From Narthecium ossifragum (lineage: Eukaryota; Streptophyta; Magnoliopsida; Dioscoreales; Nartheciaceae): a stretch of DNA of 64,000 nt. Numbering within the stretch: the first letter of the stretch is position 1; every line of letters starts with the position of its first letter. A program made the translations under genes and the position numbers. The notes below the pieces were generated by a model, which saw nothing but the letters and a program-made list of their open reading frames with translations, searched no databases and had not been told where the DNA came from. The stretch lies in the NCBI GenBank assembly GCA_963920575.1, contig OY986973.1, forward strand, positions 18,772,062 to 18,836,061. The letters are read 5' to 3'. Shown here one piece after another: positions 23,323 through 35,796 of this stretch.

Positions 23323-25402
23323 TTACTGTTCTAGAATTCAATTTCTTTTCATGTGGATTATAAATTCTAGCCTTCGCTGGACAACCCCAAACATGTTGGT
23401 GTCTTAAGCTCGGTTTCCTTTCAGTCCACAGTTCAAAAGGAGTATTTGGAACTGCCTTACTAGGAATCCGATTAATTAAATAAACAGCGGTCTTAAGAGC
23501 TTCCATCCACAATGAAATGGGTAATGAGGAGTTACTTAGCATACTCCTAACCATATGCATGATAGTACGATTACGCCTTTCAACTACCCCATTTTGCTGT
23601 GGCGTACCAGGCATTGTGTACTGTGCACAAATACCATGCTCTTCAAGGAGTTTAGCAAACGGTCCATGACATTGTCCTATTCCGTCATACCTTCCATAAT
23701 ACTCACCACCTCTATCAGACCTGATGATTTTCACCTTTCTGTCTAATTGCCTTTCAACCTCAGTAATGTACACCTTTAAAGCATGTATTGTTTGAGATTT
23801 TTCATGCAATAAATAGACATAATAATAACGTGAAAAATCATCTATAAAGGTAATAAAATACTTTTCTCCATTCAAAGATGGTGAGTCGAAAGGCCCACAA
23901 ATGTCTGTATGAATAATCTCTAAAAGTCCTCCACTTCTTGTAGCACCTTTCTTTATGTGTTTGGCTTGTTTTCCTTTAATACAATCCACACACATATTGA
24001 AATCAGTAAAGTCAAGATTTGAGAGAATCTCATTCTTTACTAATCTCTCCACCCTTTTCCTGGATATATGACCCAGACGTTTGTGCCACAAGATAGAAGA
24101 CCTTTCATTCACTCGGCTACGTTTAGTTCCAACATTAGAATGCAGGGTCAAAAGAGATTCGGCAAAATTTTTATTAAGATTAAGTCTATACAATCCATCA
24201 TGTAAGACACCAGAACCAATAATTGAGGCACATTTAAACAAACGAAAACTTTTATTATTGAAACTCAAAGAATATCCTTCAAGATCAAGTCTAAACATAG
24301 AAATTAAATTCCTAGAAAGAGAAGGAACATAAAATGTTTCAAATAAGTCTAAACAATGACCAGAATCTAGAAACAAACGAAAAGTGCCAACAACAACTAC
24401 TGGAACTTTAACTCCATTTCCCAAGACTATGAAATTCTCATTTGGTTTTGTGTTCTGGATTGTAAGGTATCCCTGCATTGAATTAGAAACATGGACAGTA
24501 GAACCCGAGTCAATCCACCAAGTATTAGAAGGAACTACAGTAAGATTTGATTCAAAACATACATAAGCTAAATGCTTACCCTTCTTTTCGAACCATGTCT
24601 TACGTTTCAGGCAATCTTTCTTAAAGTGACCATACTTTTTGCAAAAGAGGCATTGCGGTCCTTTAGGTTCCTTGTTGCGTGCCTCAATAACATGAGAAGG
24701 CGCAGCAACCTTCGGTGGTTCAATCTTTATGCCCTTGTTAGGTTTCTTTCCTTTCTTCCCATGTCCATGATTGACAAGGTTAACTGATTGATGTCCTTGT
24801 TGCTTAAGCCTAGCCTCTTCCTGAACAAGCATACTGGCCAATTCATTCACATTCCACTTTTCTTTAATAGTGTTGTAATTTATCTGAAAAGGCCCATACT
24901 GAGGAGGCAGTGAGTTCAAAATAAATTGAACAAGAAATGTCTCCTCTACGCTCATCCCAAGAGTTCTCAGCTTGGCAGCCAGATTAGTCATTTCAAGGAC
25001 ATGTTCATGCATTCCACGAGTACCATCAAATTTCATAGTGGTAAGTTCAGCCATTAGTCTCCCTGCTAGAGATTTATCTGCTGAACGGAAACGCTCCTCC
25101 ACAGCCTTAAAATATTCCTTAGCATTCTCAATTTTAGGAAGCGTTGACTTAATGTTGTTCGCTATACTCATTCGCATAAACATAACGCTCAATCTGTTCG
25201 ATCTTTCCCATGCATAAAAAATAGCCTCATCATCCGCACTGCTTGAATCAGTAAGAGCAGGCGGCTCATCAGTTCGGAGAGCTAAATCAAGATCCAGAAC
25301 ACCAAGGTGAAACTGGACTTGCTCACTCCAATCTGAGAAGTTAGTGCCATTAAAGATCGAAATAGATGAAGCTAGCGAATGAAGCGAAATAGGGATAGAC
25401 AC
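23255..25402 (-). pseudogene. Copia gag, protease and integrase (open but mutated frame)
   Basis: A 715-codon frame. Gag with a UBN2-type domain (about residues 20-200), zinc knuckle [14 protein letters not shown] (251-264), aspartic protease WWIDSGS (D298), and integrase with its HHCC zinc site (LWHKRLGH ... CVDC, 439-474) and D500, D563 (RSDRGGEY) and E608 (NGVVER) of the DDE triad. The codon at the usual gag start is GTG (25400-25402) and no in-frame ATG precedes it. A frameshift near 23260 separates this frame from the downstream pol frame. Confidence 0.9.
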
Positions 25403-26273
25403 TGCAAATAAACATAAATGCTAACAAAATTAACGCTTTGAGTTATAAAAGAAAATACACAATTATATAGTAATAACGCATTCAACCTTTGGGTTAAAAC
25501 ATGAGCGATATACTAAAAATTAATGTAATGGTGATTCAAATTCACCCAACATCAGTTGATACAATTCAATAAAACAATCGGTATGTTACCTTTGGGCAAT
25601 CATTCCTATCTCAAATATAATTCATGTATCAATAATGATGTATGTCAAAATAAACATTAGAATGGTGGTGCACCTTTGGGCCAATCCATAATATTCTAAT
25701 GTTGTAGAAAATGACACTAAGGTTAGAGTCATCATCTTAATATCACGATCTATTACTCTATTAGCTAGGCCACTTTGGTGACAACTAAGCTAATCATAAT
25801 ATAGATTTTGATTAAAATAATGCTCCTGTCAAGTCCATTAAGATAGGAAAATAAAATAAAATATATTTGTTGTCCATGAGTCTCTCGGGTAGACGAGCAA
25901 AAATATGCTGTCAAATTATGTTAGATGTTCTACCTGAGATCTTTAGCCTAATGCGTTACTTCAACCCATAGGTCAAAAGGAAAGAAATAAAATGGTTTAA
26001 TAACATAGACAGCGAATGGAACAAACTCTTTTGAAAAACCTTCATTTACTTGACATGCCTCTATCAATTTGTCCATAGGAAAAGAAGATACCAAAAAGGA
26101 CAAAAACATGTGAAGACAAAAGATGACATGAGAGATAAACACAGCCATACGTGCACTTTTATAAACCATAGCATCATGTGAAGACATGAGGATAATACAC
26201 AGCCATAGCATATAGATGGTGGGATGAAAAAAAGACAAAACCATGAAAGTTTCAACCAGGCTCTGATGCCACA
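25403..26273 (-). other. Copia 5' leader between primer site and gag
   Basis: AT-rich untranslated leader. The hydrophobic frames at 25948-26286 run into the LTR and are not genes. Confidence 0.7.
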
Positions 26274-26745
26274 TGTAAACATACATGATAAATCAAACTA
26301 TTAACCTGTACGGATCTTTAACTTTCACTTCATCCATATACCACGTAATGACGATTAAGCGGAAGCGTCATTAATAGAAGGCACATACCTTTGTCCATTA
26401 GTGTGTTCGTCCTCGCTGGTATCTCCTCGTTTCTTATAGAAAACCAATTTCTCTCTCTAAACCCTATTTCTCTTTAATGTCACAGATGATAGGATTCTGT
26501 ATAATTTTTTAACATATATAGGGTAGAGAGAGGACCGGTTTCCCCTATTTCACATTACGTGCACTTTCCATCAAAGTCGCACAATAGGAGAGATAATGAT
26601 TCTCACTTATCCATTAGATACGTATACGAGTCAGGTAGGATACGTAAGTTATTAGAGAGGTGAATAGATAACCTTATCTCTATAATTTCAAATAGTCATT
26701 ATATTATCAGATAAATCATGTGGGTCATTAATTAAATTTCTAACA
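26274..26745 (-). repeat. 5' LTR of the copia element
   Basis: 472 bp, no indels against the copy at 20480-20951. The primer-binding site abuts its plus-strand left end. Confidence 0.95.
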
Positions 26746-28130
26746 ATATGAACTGTTGGATGAGAACTAAATACATCTCATCCATTAATATGATAGTAGT
26801 ATGAAGATAATTGTATGACTCAAACAGAACTCGAGACGAGATGAAAGCTGGGGTTCATGAAATAAAAGTTACAAGAGAGGTACAATTAATGTGCAACTTT
26901 TTATCTCAAGAAAAAAGAAAAAAGGGTCAACCATCTTTTCAGTGATTACGAATTATGCCTATATGAAGCTCTCTGATTAGTTGGTCTAATGTCACCATAC
27001 TTAATTTGTCACTTGATATCGATCGCCATCATCCACTCCTTTAAGCTCCTGGAAACAAATTAATGCACGTTTTCAGAAGGTCGTGTAACATAATATATAC
27101 TAAAATCACGTGTTAGACTGAGATATAAATATCTAAATTCGTCTTCATTCGAGTTCATACACGAGGAAGCTGATCAGAGGTACGTAAGACGTGAATTTCC
27201 TCAATCTGTGTGGTTATCTCAAGTTTTTCCTCCAAAAATAAACAAGATAATTGGGGTGCATTAATTTTCACCGATCTGGTAGCCAGACTCTCTCAGCTTT
27301 ACATTTTTCTATCTACTATATATATATATATATATTGATAATAATTAGTCTAATAGTAACTTCTAGACCGGTTCTTCGACAGGCATAGTATGTATTATTG
27401 ACTATTTCTAGATTCTAGATCGACACAGAAGGCTTGACTCTTTTTTTTTTTTTTGGAGAATATGAGACCAAAGCTTGTTAAAAACAATAAAAAGGCTTGA
27501 CTTGTTCCATGCGCTAGAATAGCTTATATACTAGGGCGCCTCGTCTAGTTCAGGGCCAATTTTTTTTTCTATCTAATAAATGATACCATCATCATTGGAA
27601 TCATTCAAAACGTACGTACAGTCCCAACAAAGAACAATCACATGTAGTTGGCGACGGATCCGGAATTTATATAAAGGGATGGCTTTAATAGATAAAATTT
27701 ATTATAAAAGAAAATATATAATTAATTAATTAAAAAAATAAAAATAAGTATCTTATTACTATAAAAGTAAACAATTACAATTGTTTCATCCGAGTTTTCA
27801 TACTTTGATAGTATTGCATAATATCTTCATTAGGAATATCGTCAAAAATTTCTTTCTCGGTGTACGGAATTAATCAATCAGTAAATTATATGGGGGGGTC
27901 AAATTTAATTTGGGAGAGGGGGCAATTAAGTTTATATATATATTAGGTAGGTTTTTTTTTTCCAGGCGCCCCCCCTACCTCAACATGTGGATTCACCCAT
28001 GCATGTAGTAAAGAGCCGCCTTTCTTTCTTCTGAACCCACTGATGATGAATGTATTTACAGATTCAGATGTATATGACACAAAAGATTTCTCCTTCTGTC
28101 CTCCATCATCAAACAAATTATAGCAAAAGG
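26746..28130. other. Intergenic DNA without a supported gene
   Basis: AT-rich. Contains a short (TA)n at about 27316-27335, a poly(T) at 27441-27453, and at about 27652-27985 a transposon-like stretch (GGATCCGGAATTTATATAAA ... poly-G, poly-C) with no protein. No gene recognised. Confidence 0.55.
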
Positions 28131-28204
28131 TACATCATCTATCCTTAATTCTTTCTAGCAAATCGTTCTCGTTTTCTTTCAATGAATGTTGCAAATTGGG
28201 GAAA

Positions 28205-28494
28205 CTTAAACAACAGTATAAAGAATGACATAAGCGGTATCGAAGGCTAGTTGGACCAGCACCACGACAATTGGAGTCAGGGCCGGAAGACGAGTAGGAA
28301 GCCCAGGCGGTGGCTCCAGCTTGACGACCCTCGGCGCACATCCCATAGGTGACACCTCTATCTGCGGCAGTGGCCGTGGTGGAAGGTGGGTTGTAGTACA
28401 AGCGGGCGGTCTGAGGGAAGTGGGAGTGGAACCTTACTGCTATCCTCACCCCCAAGTCTATAATCTCTACCTACTTCCCCCTGAACCTAGCTTG
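28205..28494 (-). pseudogene. Dead copy of the MGKYVE small-protein family
   Basis: The minus strand reads [21 protein letters not shown] and then [15 protein letters not shown], clearly homologous to the intact genes at 48561-48833 and 49954-50244. The start ATG has become AGG, codon 4 (TAC, Tyr) has become TAG, and the C-terminal [11 protein letters not shown] lies in another frame, so a frameshift has also occurred. A copia fragment begins about 40-300 bp upstream and may have removed the promoter. Confidence 0.88.
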
Positions 28495-28533
28495 CTGCTG
28501 TGTGAGGGAAGCTGGAAGTGGGAGGCTTCTTAT

Positions 28534-29822
28534 TGTTGAAGATAAACATCAGCAACCAACACAAGAGTCCTCACGTTGTTTAAAGATTCATGATGATAAG
28601 ATTAGATAGCAACAAACTTCTATTTCTAGTTGTGTTATCTGTACATGATATGGATTAATCCTTTCACACAATTAGTGTAGTTGAATCCATCTATATATGA
28701 AATCACTTACCATTAACATTGAGGTGGGAGGCTGCATATTTTGTAATCCTTATTATGGTATTAGATTTTCCCTAAGGATTAGATCTCCATCGATCCAATG
28801 ACCTCTGAAGCTCTTCCTTCACCTCTCCTTTTACCTTCAACACCATGGTTCACATGGTCACTATCAAACTTTCAGCTACAAATTTCCTTCTCTGGCATAG
28901 TCAACTTGTTCCTATCCTTCAAAGTCATGAACTCTATGATTATGTTGAATGTACCGTTGTTGCGCTTGCATCCACCGTGACTACGAATTCTGTCTCGGCA
29001 GCCAACCCGAAGAATGTCGAATGGAAACAGACTTATCAGCTCGTCCTCAGTCTTCTTCTTACTTCTTTGACTGAGGAGGCCATGTCTGAAGTCCTTGGCT
29101 TAACTACCTCATGTGAGGTATGGATTGCGTTAGAGCATTCCTTCAGCCACATGTCGAAAACTCAGAAGTTACGTCTAAAGGATGATTTACAACTGATGAA
29201 GAAGGGTTTTAGATCGGTCAGTGAGTATTCTCGCGCTTTCAAGCACCTTTGTGATCAACTCTCAGCGATAGGAAGGCCCGTGTATGATATGGATAAAGTG
29301 CACTGGTACTTAAGAGGGTTAGGTGCAAAATTCTCTACATTTTCTACTACTCAACTTTCATTAACTCTTTTGCCTTCATTCAAAGATTGGGTACCCAAAG
29401 CAGAAAGCTTTGACATATTTGTCAAGTCTTTGGAGCAGCTAGGAGGATCTGTCTTGGCTTTTACTGCTAGCACCCGTGTTGCTAATGATGTTGGTCAGTC
29501 TTCTCAACCTCGTGGTGGTGGTGGCCGGTCCCATCGGGGTGGATGTGGTGGTTGCAGAGGCAGGAAGCAACGTCAGTCTTCTACAAATGACTCACAGTCA
29601 GACCATTCTTCTACAAAGTGTCAAATATGTAAAAAAAACCATTCTTCTACAAAGTTTCAAATATGTAATAAAAAAAAGATACTTGGCTTCTGTTTGTCGA
29701 CAACGCTATGGTGGTTCCGATGCAATTGCTAATATGGCCGAGGCTTTTTCCACTTTTACTCTTGCAGATGGCTCTGAGTCTGATTGGTACACGGACACCG
29801 GAGCATCAGCTTATATGACGTC
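28534..29822 (+). mobile_element. Ty1/copia fragment (gag and start of protease)
   Basis: A decayed primer-site-like TGGTATTAGA at about 28755 precedes gag, suggesting that an LTR end lies in 28534-28750; its borders are not certain. The element stops within the protease at about 29822-29844, next to a GC-rich MITE. Confidence 0.7.
28798..29820 (+). pseudogene. Copia gag with zinc knuckle and protease stub (frameshifted)
   Basis: The start MTSEALPSPLLLPSTPW is in one frame and the body (HMVTIKLSATNFLLWHSQL onwards) in another, so a frameshift lies near 28845. The gag core (VWIALEHSFSHMSKTQKLRL, SEYSRAFKHLCDQLSAIG) is followed by a Gly/Arg-rich segment and a zinc-knuckle start CQICKKN that is disrupted by a 36-bp tandem duplication (29606-29677). 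After another frame change come ADGSESDWYTDTGASAYM, the protease active site. Integrase and RT are absent. Confidence 0.85.
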
Positions 29823-29844
29823 TGAAGCTGGTGATCTTGACAAA

Positions 29845-29958
29845 GGGTGCGCTTGGCAGCCTTGGATCCATTGGGATCCAAGGGATGGGGGGACGCGCGG
29901 ATCCCGCGGATGGGATCGGCGCGTTTGGATCGGCATCTGCTCTTCCCAAGCGGACGCC
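29845..29958. mobile_element. GC-rich MITE-like element
   Basis: GGGTGCGCTTGG at the left faces CCAAGCGGACGCC at the right, with GGATCC/GGGATCC-rich DNA between. Resembles in reverse the element at 54026-54165. It truncates the copia protease. No target duplication was resolved. Confidence 0.5.
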
Positions 29959-29959
29959 G

Positions 29960-30430
29960 TCCATGGTATAGGCGGGAGTGGATACGGCGGATACCATCAA
30001 AACAATCGGCAGTAAAAGTATATACCTAGAACATTAACGAAAGAACAATAACAAACATGTGGTACATGTTCGGTTGAATCAAAACAAACATGAAGTAATC
30101 AATTTACAATAACCGAACACAATCAATATGATCGGCCCAAAGAATCCGAACAAGTAGAAAATGTTCAGGTGAAAGGACTCCAAACAAACCGAATATGACC
30201 GACCCATAATAATCGTTCATAAAAGACATGTTTGGTTGGTTGCAACTGGACATGTAAAAATATATCAGTTTCCTAGAACCGAGGCGAGGTCATATGCTCA
30301 GTCTAACCAGACCAAACATACGACGATAGGGCAAACACACAGCACGGAGGGGGCTGGCACTTTCTTTGAGTCATGGATGGGTGGGTGTTGTGAACGACAT
30401 GGCAATAGTCATGGATGTATGTGGTGTCAA
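29960..30430. other. Unclassified DNA between two retroelement remnants
   Basis: Repeated GTTCGGTT/AACCGAAC and CGACC motifs, both orientations. No coding sequence recognised. Confidence 0.5.
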
Positions 30431-30442
30431 TAATAATAAATC

Positions 30443-31155
30443 TCATCCATGCCTCCACCAAGGAACCATGTCACTATTTCCGAATTCAAACTCTCCAATA
30501 ATGGGCAAGACCTCATCCAAATTCTTTCTCATATGAAGTGTTGGTGCAACATCAAGACATATGTCATCACAGGTGCTAGGGTTTGGTAAATCTTCATACA
30601 ATCCAAACAATATCGGCTCAACACTATCGAAAATATCCTCATTAAACACCTCATAAACCGGTAAGTCAATCTCATAATCATTCTCAAAAACAGGTAGATT
30701 TTCAACAAAAACTTCATACACCGGTGAATTGATATCACAATTATTATTATCCTCAAGTATTTTCTCACAAGAATTCATATTGCTTGGTATATCCTCATAG
30801 AATACTTCATATATTTGTAAGTCAAAATCAAATGATTCATCCTCAATATTAGGTATGTGCTCGTGGAACGCTTCATAAACCGGCATAATAACATCATCAT
30901 GGCTTACGGGAGGTATCAAATCATGCATGCATTCATCAATGCCATTACATCAAGAAACACCGGAGGGACCAATTCATTCACATCACAAATCAACGTATCA
31001 TCCATAATCCTATGAACCGGTAAAACCCCAAAAGGAATCTCATCGTTGCTTGCATCATAAACATTGGTAAGATGAGCATTATAAGCATTATCATCAACAT
31101 TAGGAGGCACTACCTCATTCACATAACCATCAACCTCATCATAATATGAATCCAT
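30443..31155 (-). pseudogene. Acidic repeat-containing retroelement ORF (one frameshift)
   Basis: Two overlapping minus-strand frames (31155-30916 and 30928-30443) join through a single-base shift near 30920-30950 into an acidic protein of about 235 residues. It contains degenerate repeats of PVYEVFxEDIP (MPVYEAFHEHIP, QIYEVFYEDIP, SPVYEVFVENLP, LPVYEVFNEDIF). It follows the gag-like frame at 31156-31500 in the same direction, so it is taken as part of a Ty3/gypsy polyprotein. No catalytic domain was found. Confidence 0.55.
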
Positions 31156-31500
31156 AAAGAAGCTAGTTGTCCAATTTGGGCTTCTATATTAGCTAATAAT
31201 TGTGAATGGGAATGTAGAATTTGGATTTGTGTCTCAAAAATCTTTAAATCGTTTAGAGTCCTTTCATCTAAAGATGGATCTACTTGTGTTTGTAATTCAA
31301 AGGGACTGAGAGGCTCATACCAATGTTGGGGTGGTGGGTATTGTGTTTGAGGAAGATAAGATAGTTCAAAACTAGGTACAAAGTATTGGTCCGGTATGCT
31401 TGAATGTTATGGTTGAACATTATGAGGATAGTAGCCTTGGAATTGCTAATAAGGGTATGGATGAGCACTCAAATCCGGATCATATGTGTATGAATGCTAA
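31156..31500 (-). pseudogene. Ty3/gypsy gag-like fragment
   Basis: The minus strand reads QYFVPSFELSYLPQTQYPPP, then DERTLNDLKIFETQIQILHS, then QLLANIEAQIGQLA. The last stretch is like the coiled-coil and IGQLA-type segment found in gag of Athila-like and related gypsy elements. At least one in-frame stop lies upstream. Position and direction fit the primer site and LTR to the right. Confidence 0.6.
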
Positions 31501-31892
31501 TCATATGTCGGGTTTGAGAAATCATATGTATCATTAACATAAGCAGGTGCATAATTAGATAGTAAAAAGTAATCGTTCAATGTGGCACCCGGTGGTATAT
31601 AATTATCGGGCATGTATAAGTAATTAATTAAACAAGGACCAAGCAAAAAGTTAGAAATACGTTACAAGGGGTTGGTCCAAGCACGAGACGTCAGTCGTCG
31701 ACCGTAGACCATTGATTCTCCTCACTTCTCCTCACGTCGGCGTCTCCTAACAACAAGAAGATATAGCAATGTAAGTACAAATCTCTTTTTCTTTTCTTTT
31801 TTCTTTTTTTAGATATGAAACAAAATTTAAACTAAAGATATTTACAATGAATGTTAGACTAAGCAAAGCAATTCAATCATCTCCTATAGCAC

Positions 31893-31910
31893 TCCTCGGC
31901 GACAGCGTCA
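31893..31910 (-). other. Decayed tRNA-Asp primer-binding site
   Basis: The minus strand TGACGCTGTCGCCGAGGA matches 14 of 18 bases of the tRNA-Asp-complementary primer site used by Athila-type gypsy elements, and lies 6 bases inside the LTR end at 31917. Confidence 0.6.
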
Positions 31911-32276
31911 AAATTTTGATAGAGCTTAAAAAGTATCGCGGCTTAACAAGTCTGACCAAAATTAAAAATTTATAATACGAATCACTAACTAAATACTTTA
32001 AGGGTAGATAATAGTGAGTCCGAGTCGGTCCACAGGGAAAAAAAGTATTAAGTCTAATTACCCCATATAGTTTTAAATCAAAAGATTGATAAATGAAATG
32101 ATTTTTGGGTTTAAACTACTCTTAACTAAGATTAAACTAATTCGAAATAATAATAATATAAACGGCCAAGAGATTTCTAATCCGTAATAAAAAAAACTAA
32201 CTAGGTTTTCCTAAGATAAGAGCAATTCAATTAAGCATTAACGGTTTTAACTAGTCGATAGGTGAATGGCTAGAAC

Positions 32277-35200
32277 TGTGAGGACCCGTACCTCCAACCT
32301 GGTCCGACCGCGTCGGTCGAGGGTCTGGTTCGGTTGGTTTGGCTCGGTTGGCCTTGCTTCGCGATCCCCTTTGATCGTTGCGGCTCCGAGGGTAATTTGG
32401 TAAATTACCCTTGGCGGAGTTGGTTTCACACGCGTTGTACACACACGGCCATGTGGTGATGTATGTGCTTGATTAGATCATCAGGGGAATCCTAGACCGG
32501 AAGATCTTGATTAGATCAAGGTTTGAGCTTATGGGGTCAGATCTGGCCGATCGGACGGCCAGGATCTAATCTTAAGCCATTAGTACTTAAGCCTCCACTT
32601 AACCCATCTCCCGTTAGGGCTTCAACCGCGATTGAGAGAGAGAGATAGAGAGAGAGAGGTGGCGCGACCCAACCGGAGAGGGAGAAGAGGAGAAGGCGAC
32701 ACCGGCGGCGGAGTTCCTTCTCTCGACGGCGGTGACATTGGCTACGGCGACCACGGTTGGGCGACTGTAAACCCACGACCGGAGGAGATCGTGACCGGCG
32801 GAGAGCTTGGAGCTCGGGGACAACGACGGGTCCGAAATTGGAGAAGATCTTGACGATCAGAGATAGGGTTTGATCTAATCTCTTGATTAGGCTCTACTAG
32901 ACCAGAATAGGGCTGGCTTGATGCTTTGTTCTTGGATTTTCCTGGTTTTCCTCTTGCTGTTCCGTGGATTTGATGCATGCTGTTTGGGTTCCTGAATTCT
33001 AGCTGAAGTCTTTTTCCTCCCTCTGCTATTTTCCGTCGAGGTGCATGCTACCATATTTCTTCTGTGCTTCTTTGAGGTTTTTCATGGCTTCCGATGCCAT
33101 GCTTGTCTGGTTTGTTGATGCAAGCTTTGCTTTTCCCTCCCCTGCTGCCATGCTCTGTTCTCACTTGATGTTATGCGACACAATGCCTAGTTCCTTCTTA
33201 CTGGATGGGTCGTATCGATGTCAAACTATTGGGTTGCCTGGTTCGGGTGCTCTGTTTTCCCTCTGGCTGCCATGGATTGCTCGAGGTGTTGGATTTCCCT
33301 ACTTTCTTCTTCCCCTGTTTTCATCCTCATGTTTCATGCTGCCATGCTCTGTCCTTGTGGCTGGTGTTCTCCTTCCTCTTTTCCCCTGCCTCAGTGTATC
33401 AAGGCTAGATGCTGGTTCTTGCCAAATGAGGCATGCCTTGATCAGTGTAGTGAAGACCCTTTAACTGTTACCTGTCCAGTAGGAATTTTGATTAGCTCCA
33501 GTATTTAGAAGCCGGAGTGAGTAGCCTTTGAATACCTATGCTTTGATAACAATTAGTTTTCATTAGATATATGAACTGCTTGAGGAACGAATAACGTTGG
33601 TTAGGAGAATGTATCCTACTGTAACATCTTAAGCTACCTGACTCTAAGTGTGATTACTAGTTAGTCGATACTTTAAGAGCACATGGAGTGTCTCGCTGGA
33701 AATTCTAATCTTTCACTCATTGCGTTTATGCTATTTTGATCCAATTCTGTTGTGACTTCCCTAGTAGACTAAGTCTGCTTAGACTTTATGACAAAGGTAC
33801 TTAGCAATAGTTAGTGGGTTTAGGCATGAGCTAAATCTGACTTTGTACAATTCTTTGTGGATTGGAATTGGTTTTTAAACCTTCTTTCCTGTGGCCTGGT
33901 TTATTGGGAATTAATGAGGTTTCCAATTCACCCCTCTTTGGTTTAGCTTAGTGTGATCTGTCTTATGTCTCATGTTGTGCAATTAGCCAACATCAACTTA
34001 CTCATTAGTTCTGCTGACCTCTCTAATGGTTTAATATCTCATAATTCTCCCTCATCACTACTTTTAGAAAGACACTTTATGCTCCTTATCAATCCGTTTA
34101 GATTAATCAGTCAATTACTATTACTGGTTATGGTATTCTTCATCTTCTAGGGTTTTGGGGATCCAACAGGAAAATGTGACGATTTATTGTTGGTTGTTGG
34201 TTTCTTCTTCTTGCAACCATAAACTGGGGGAGAATGACTCACCTCTACTGTGAATACTCTTGATTGATTATGCATGTATAGTCCTAGGTTTTATTTATGC
34301 CAAGTTATATTTTTTTGCAATTGATCTACAAAACATGTTTTACTGATATATAGATGTAATATATGAATGTAGCGAAGTTCATTAGAATTGAGTTAGAGGT
34401 TCTGGCTTAGATCTTAGGTTTCCGCCAAATTACTTCCCTCCTTTGAAGTTGATGTCGGATTAGTGTCTTTCGACTATGCCAATCATTTACTCTTATATCT
34501 TGTATCATGCTTATGCCTAGGGCCGACAGTGTGCATGTTCCTTTTTCTTTTGTGGTTGAACCAAGGGAGTCGTGCCCCTTGGGTTGTTTAGACTAATTGG
34601 GTCGGATGTGTGCCCTTGTTTATCGAATGATATTATATATGGTTTGGATGTATGAACGCCATGGTTGGATGATGTATAGCTTTGTAATGAATGCTAAACT
34701 CTACTCTATTAGTGCGGTATATCATGTTGGAGAATTGACTGATGATTTGACATGTAGAGACACCTAGGCCTAGTTGTTTGAATAGGCTCATGCACGATGC
34801 TTGCATTAGAAGCATTAGGGCTAGGTGGTAGGCGATGAGTTCGATCGCCGATCCGGGGTTCCCGTGTAGCCCGGATCTAGTCCTAAGGTCGGGGTTTGGG
34901 TAGTTGAGGATTAGGACGTGATTGTCATCGAATGATCATAATTGCTAACATTTGAGGTTATGGTTATAGTCGGCTATGCAATATTCTTGTATTTGAAGTG
35001 TAGAGGTCGTGTCGGGTCTCCAAGACAAAGCACTAAGGATGGTTGTCGATATCCCTGACATGTGTGTCCCCGTGAGAGATGGTATGATTGGGCAGGGTGG
35101 TACCTGGACAGGAGCCCGTAGTCTTTGTTTCCTCTCACCTGTTCTTGGGTGAGAGTGGAACCTGGACAGGAGCCCTCGGGAATCAACGGGGTCATGGGGC

Positions 35201-35796
35201 CCTTGACATACCTTAGGCTTAGGCGGAGGACGACATAGTTGCAGTTTCCCTTCCTTTCTGTGTGACGTAGGGTAGAACCCTACTGGGCATTATTGCTCAC
35301 CCTACCTGGGCTGTATCGGCGATGCAAGTCGATGCAGTTTCTTCTTTCATGTGTTCTTCTAGAAGATGGCGCGATATTTCGAGCTGATCAAGAACTTGGA
35401 GCTTTGAGGAGTTCGTCTACAGATGATTTACAGTTTTAATTAATGATGTACAAATTGATGTATAAATCGAGATATAACATGATGTATTCGAGAACATAAC
35501 TGTATGAGTATTAATTCAATTGTATTTGAGAAAGGTTTTCATATTATTGATGTAGACATTTGAGAAATGTAATATTTGGTTATTTACAATGGTACCATTG
35601 CTCAACTGAAATTGTAAAATATACAGGTTTCTTTTGTTATAATTATAAAGGAGATTCTGTCGAATTTTTTACGAACTTGATGATTAAATTATTTAAATTT
35701 GTAGCAGTTATATACTTGTGCGCCAATTGATGATGTAAATAGGTTTAGGTAGCTCATGCTTCGATCTGGATGTGTTTTCTGGGTCGGGGCGTGACA
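32277..35796 (+). mobile_element. Very long solo LTR (3520 bp) nested in a gypsy LTR
   Basis: Starts TGTGAGGACCCG and ends GGGTCGGGGCGTGACA, termini common in plant gypsy LTRs, and is flanked by perfect AGAAC duplications (32272-32276 and 35797-35801). No gag, pol, primer site or polypurine tract was recognised inside. The frames at 33045-33508 have no domain. A GGTACCTGGACAGGAGCCC-like unit occurs twice (about 35099 and 35157). Great length and ends fit Tat/Ogre/Retand-type LTRs, but lineage is inferred. Confidence 0.8.

Larger units (their letters stand above)
20480..26745 (-). mobile_element. Complete Ty1/copia LTR retrotransposon, mutated
   Basis: A 6266-bp element in minus orientation. 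It has two 472-bp LTRs, a primer site matching initiator tRNA-Met (minus strand TGGCATCAGAGCC next to the LTR at 26274), a polypurine tract AAGTGGGAGAA next to the LTR at 20951, and gag-protease-integrase-RT-RNase H in copia order. Flanking 5-mers are ATTTG (20475-20479) and ATATG (26746-26750), a target duplication with one change or none. The coding region carries a GTG at the usual start position, a frameshift and two nonsense codons, so this copy is not autonomous. Confidence 0.95.

Noticed and set aside
28534..28719. A complete short copia LTR (TGTTGAAG...TTAACA)
   Set aside because: Ends were chosen only by TG/CA fit; two polypurine-like stretches nearby make the border ambiguous, so it was not listed as a defined LTR.
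33045..33508. Three overlapping plus-strand frames
   Set aside because: Inside the solo LTR; no domain and mutually overlapping, as expected of chance frames.
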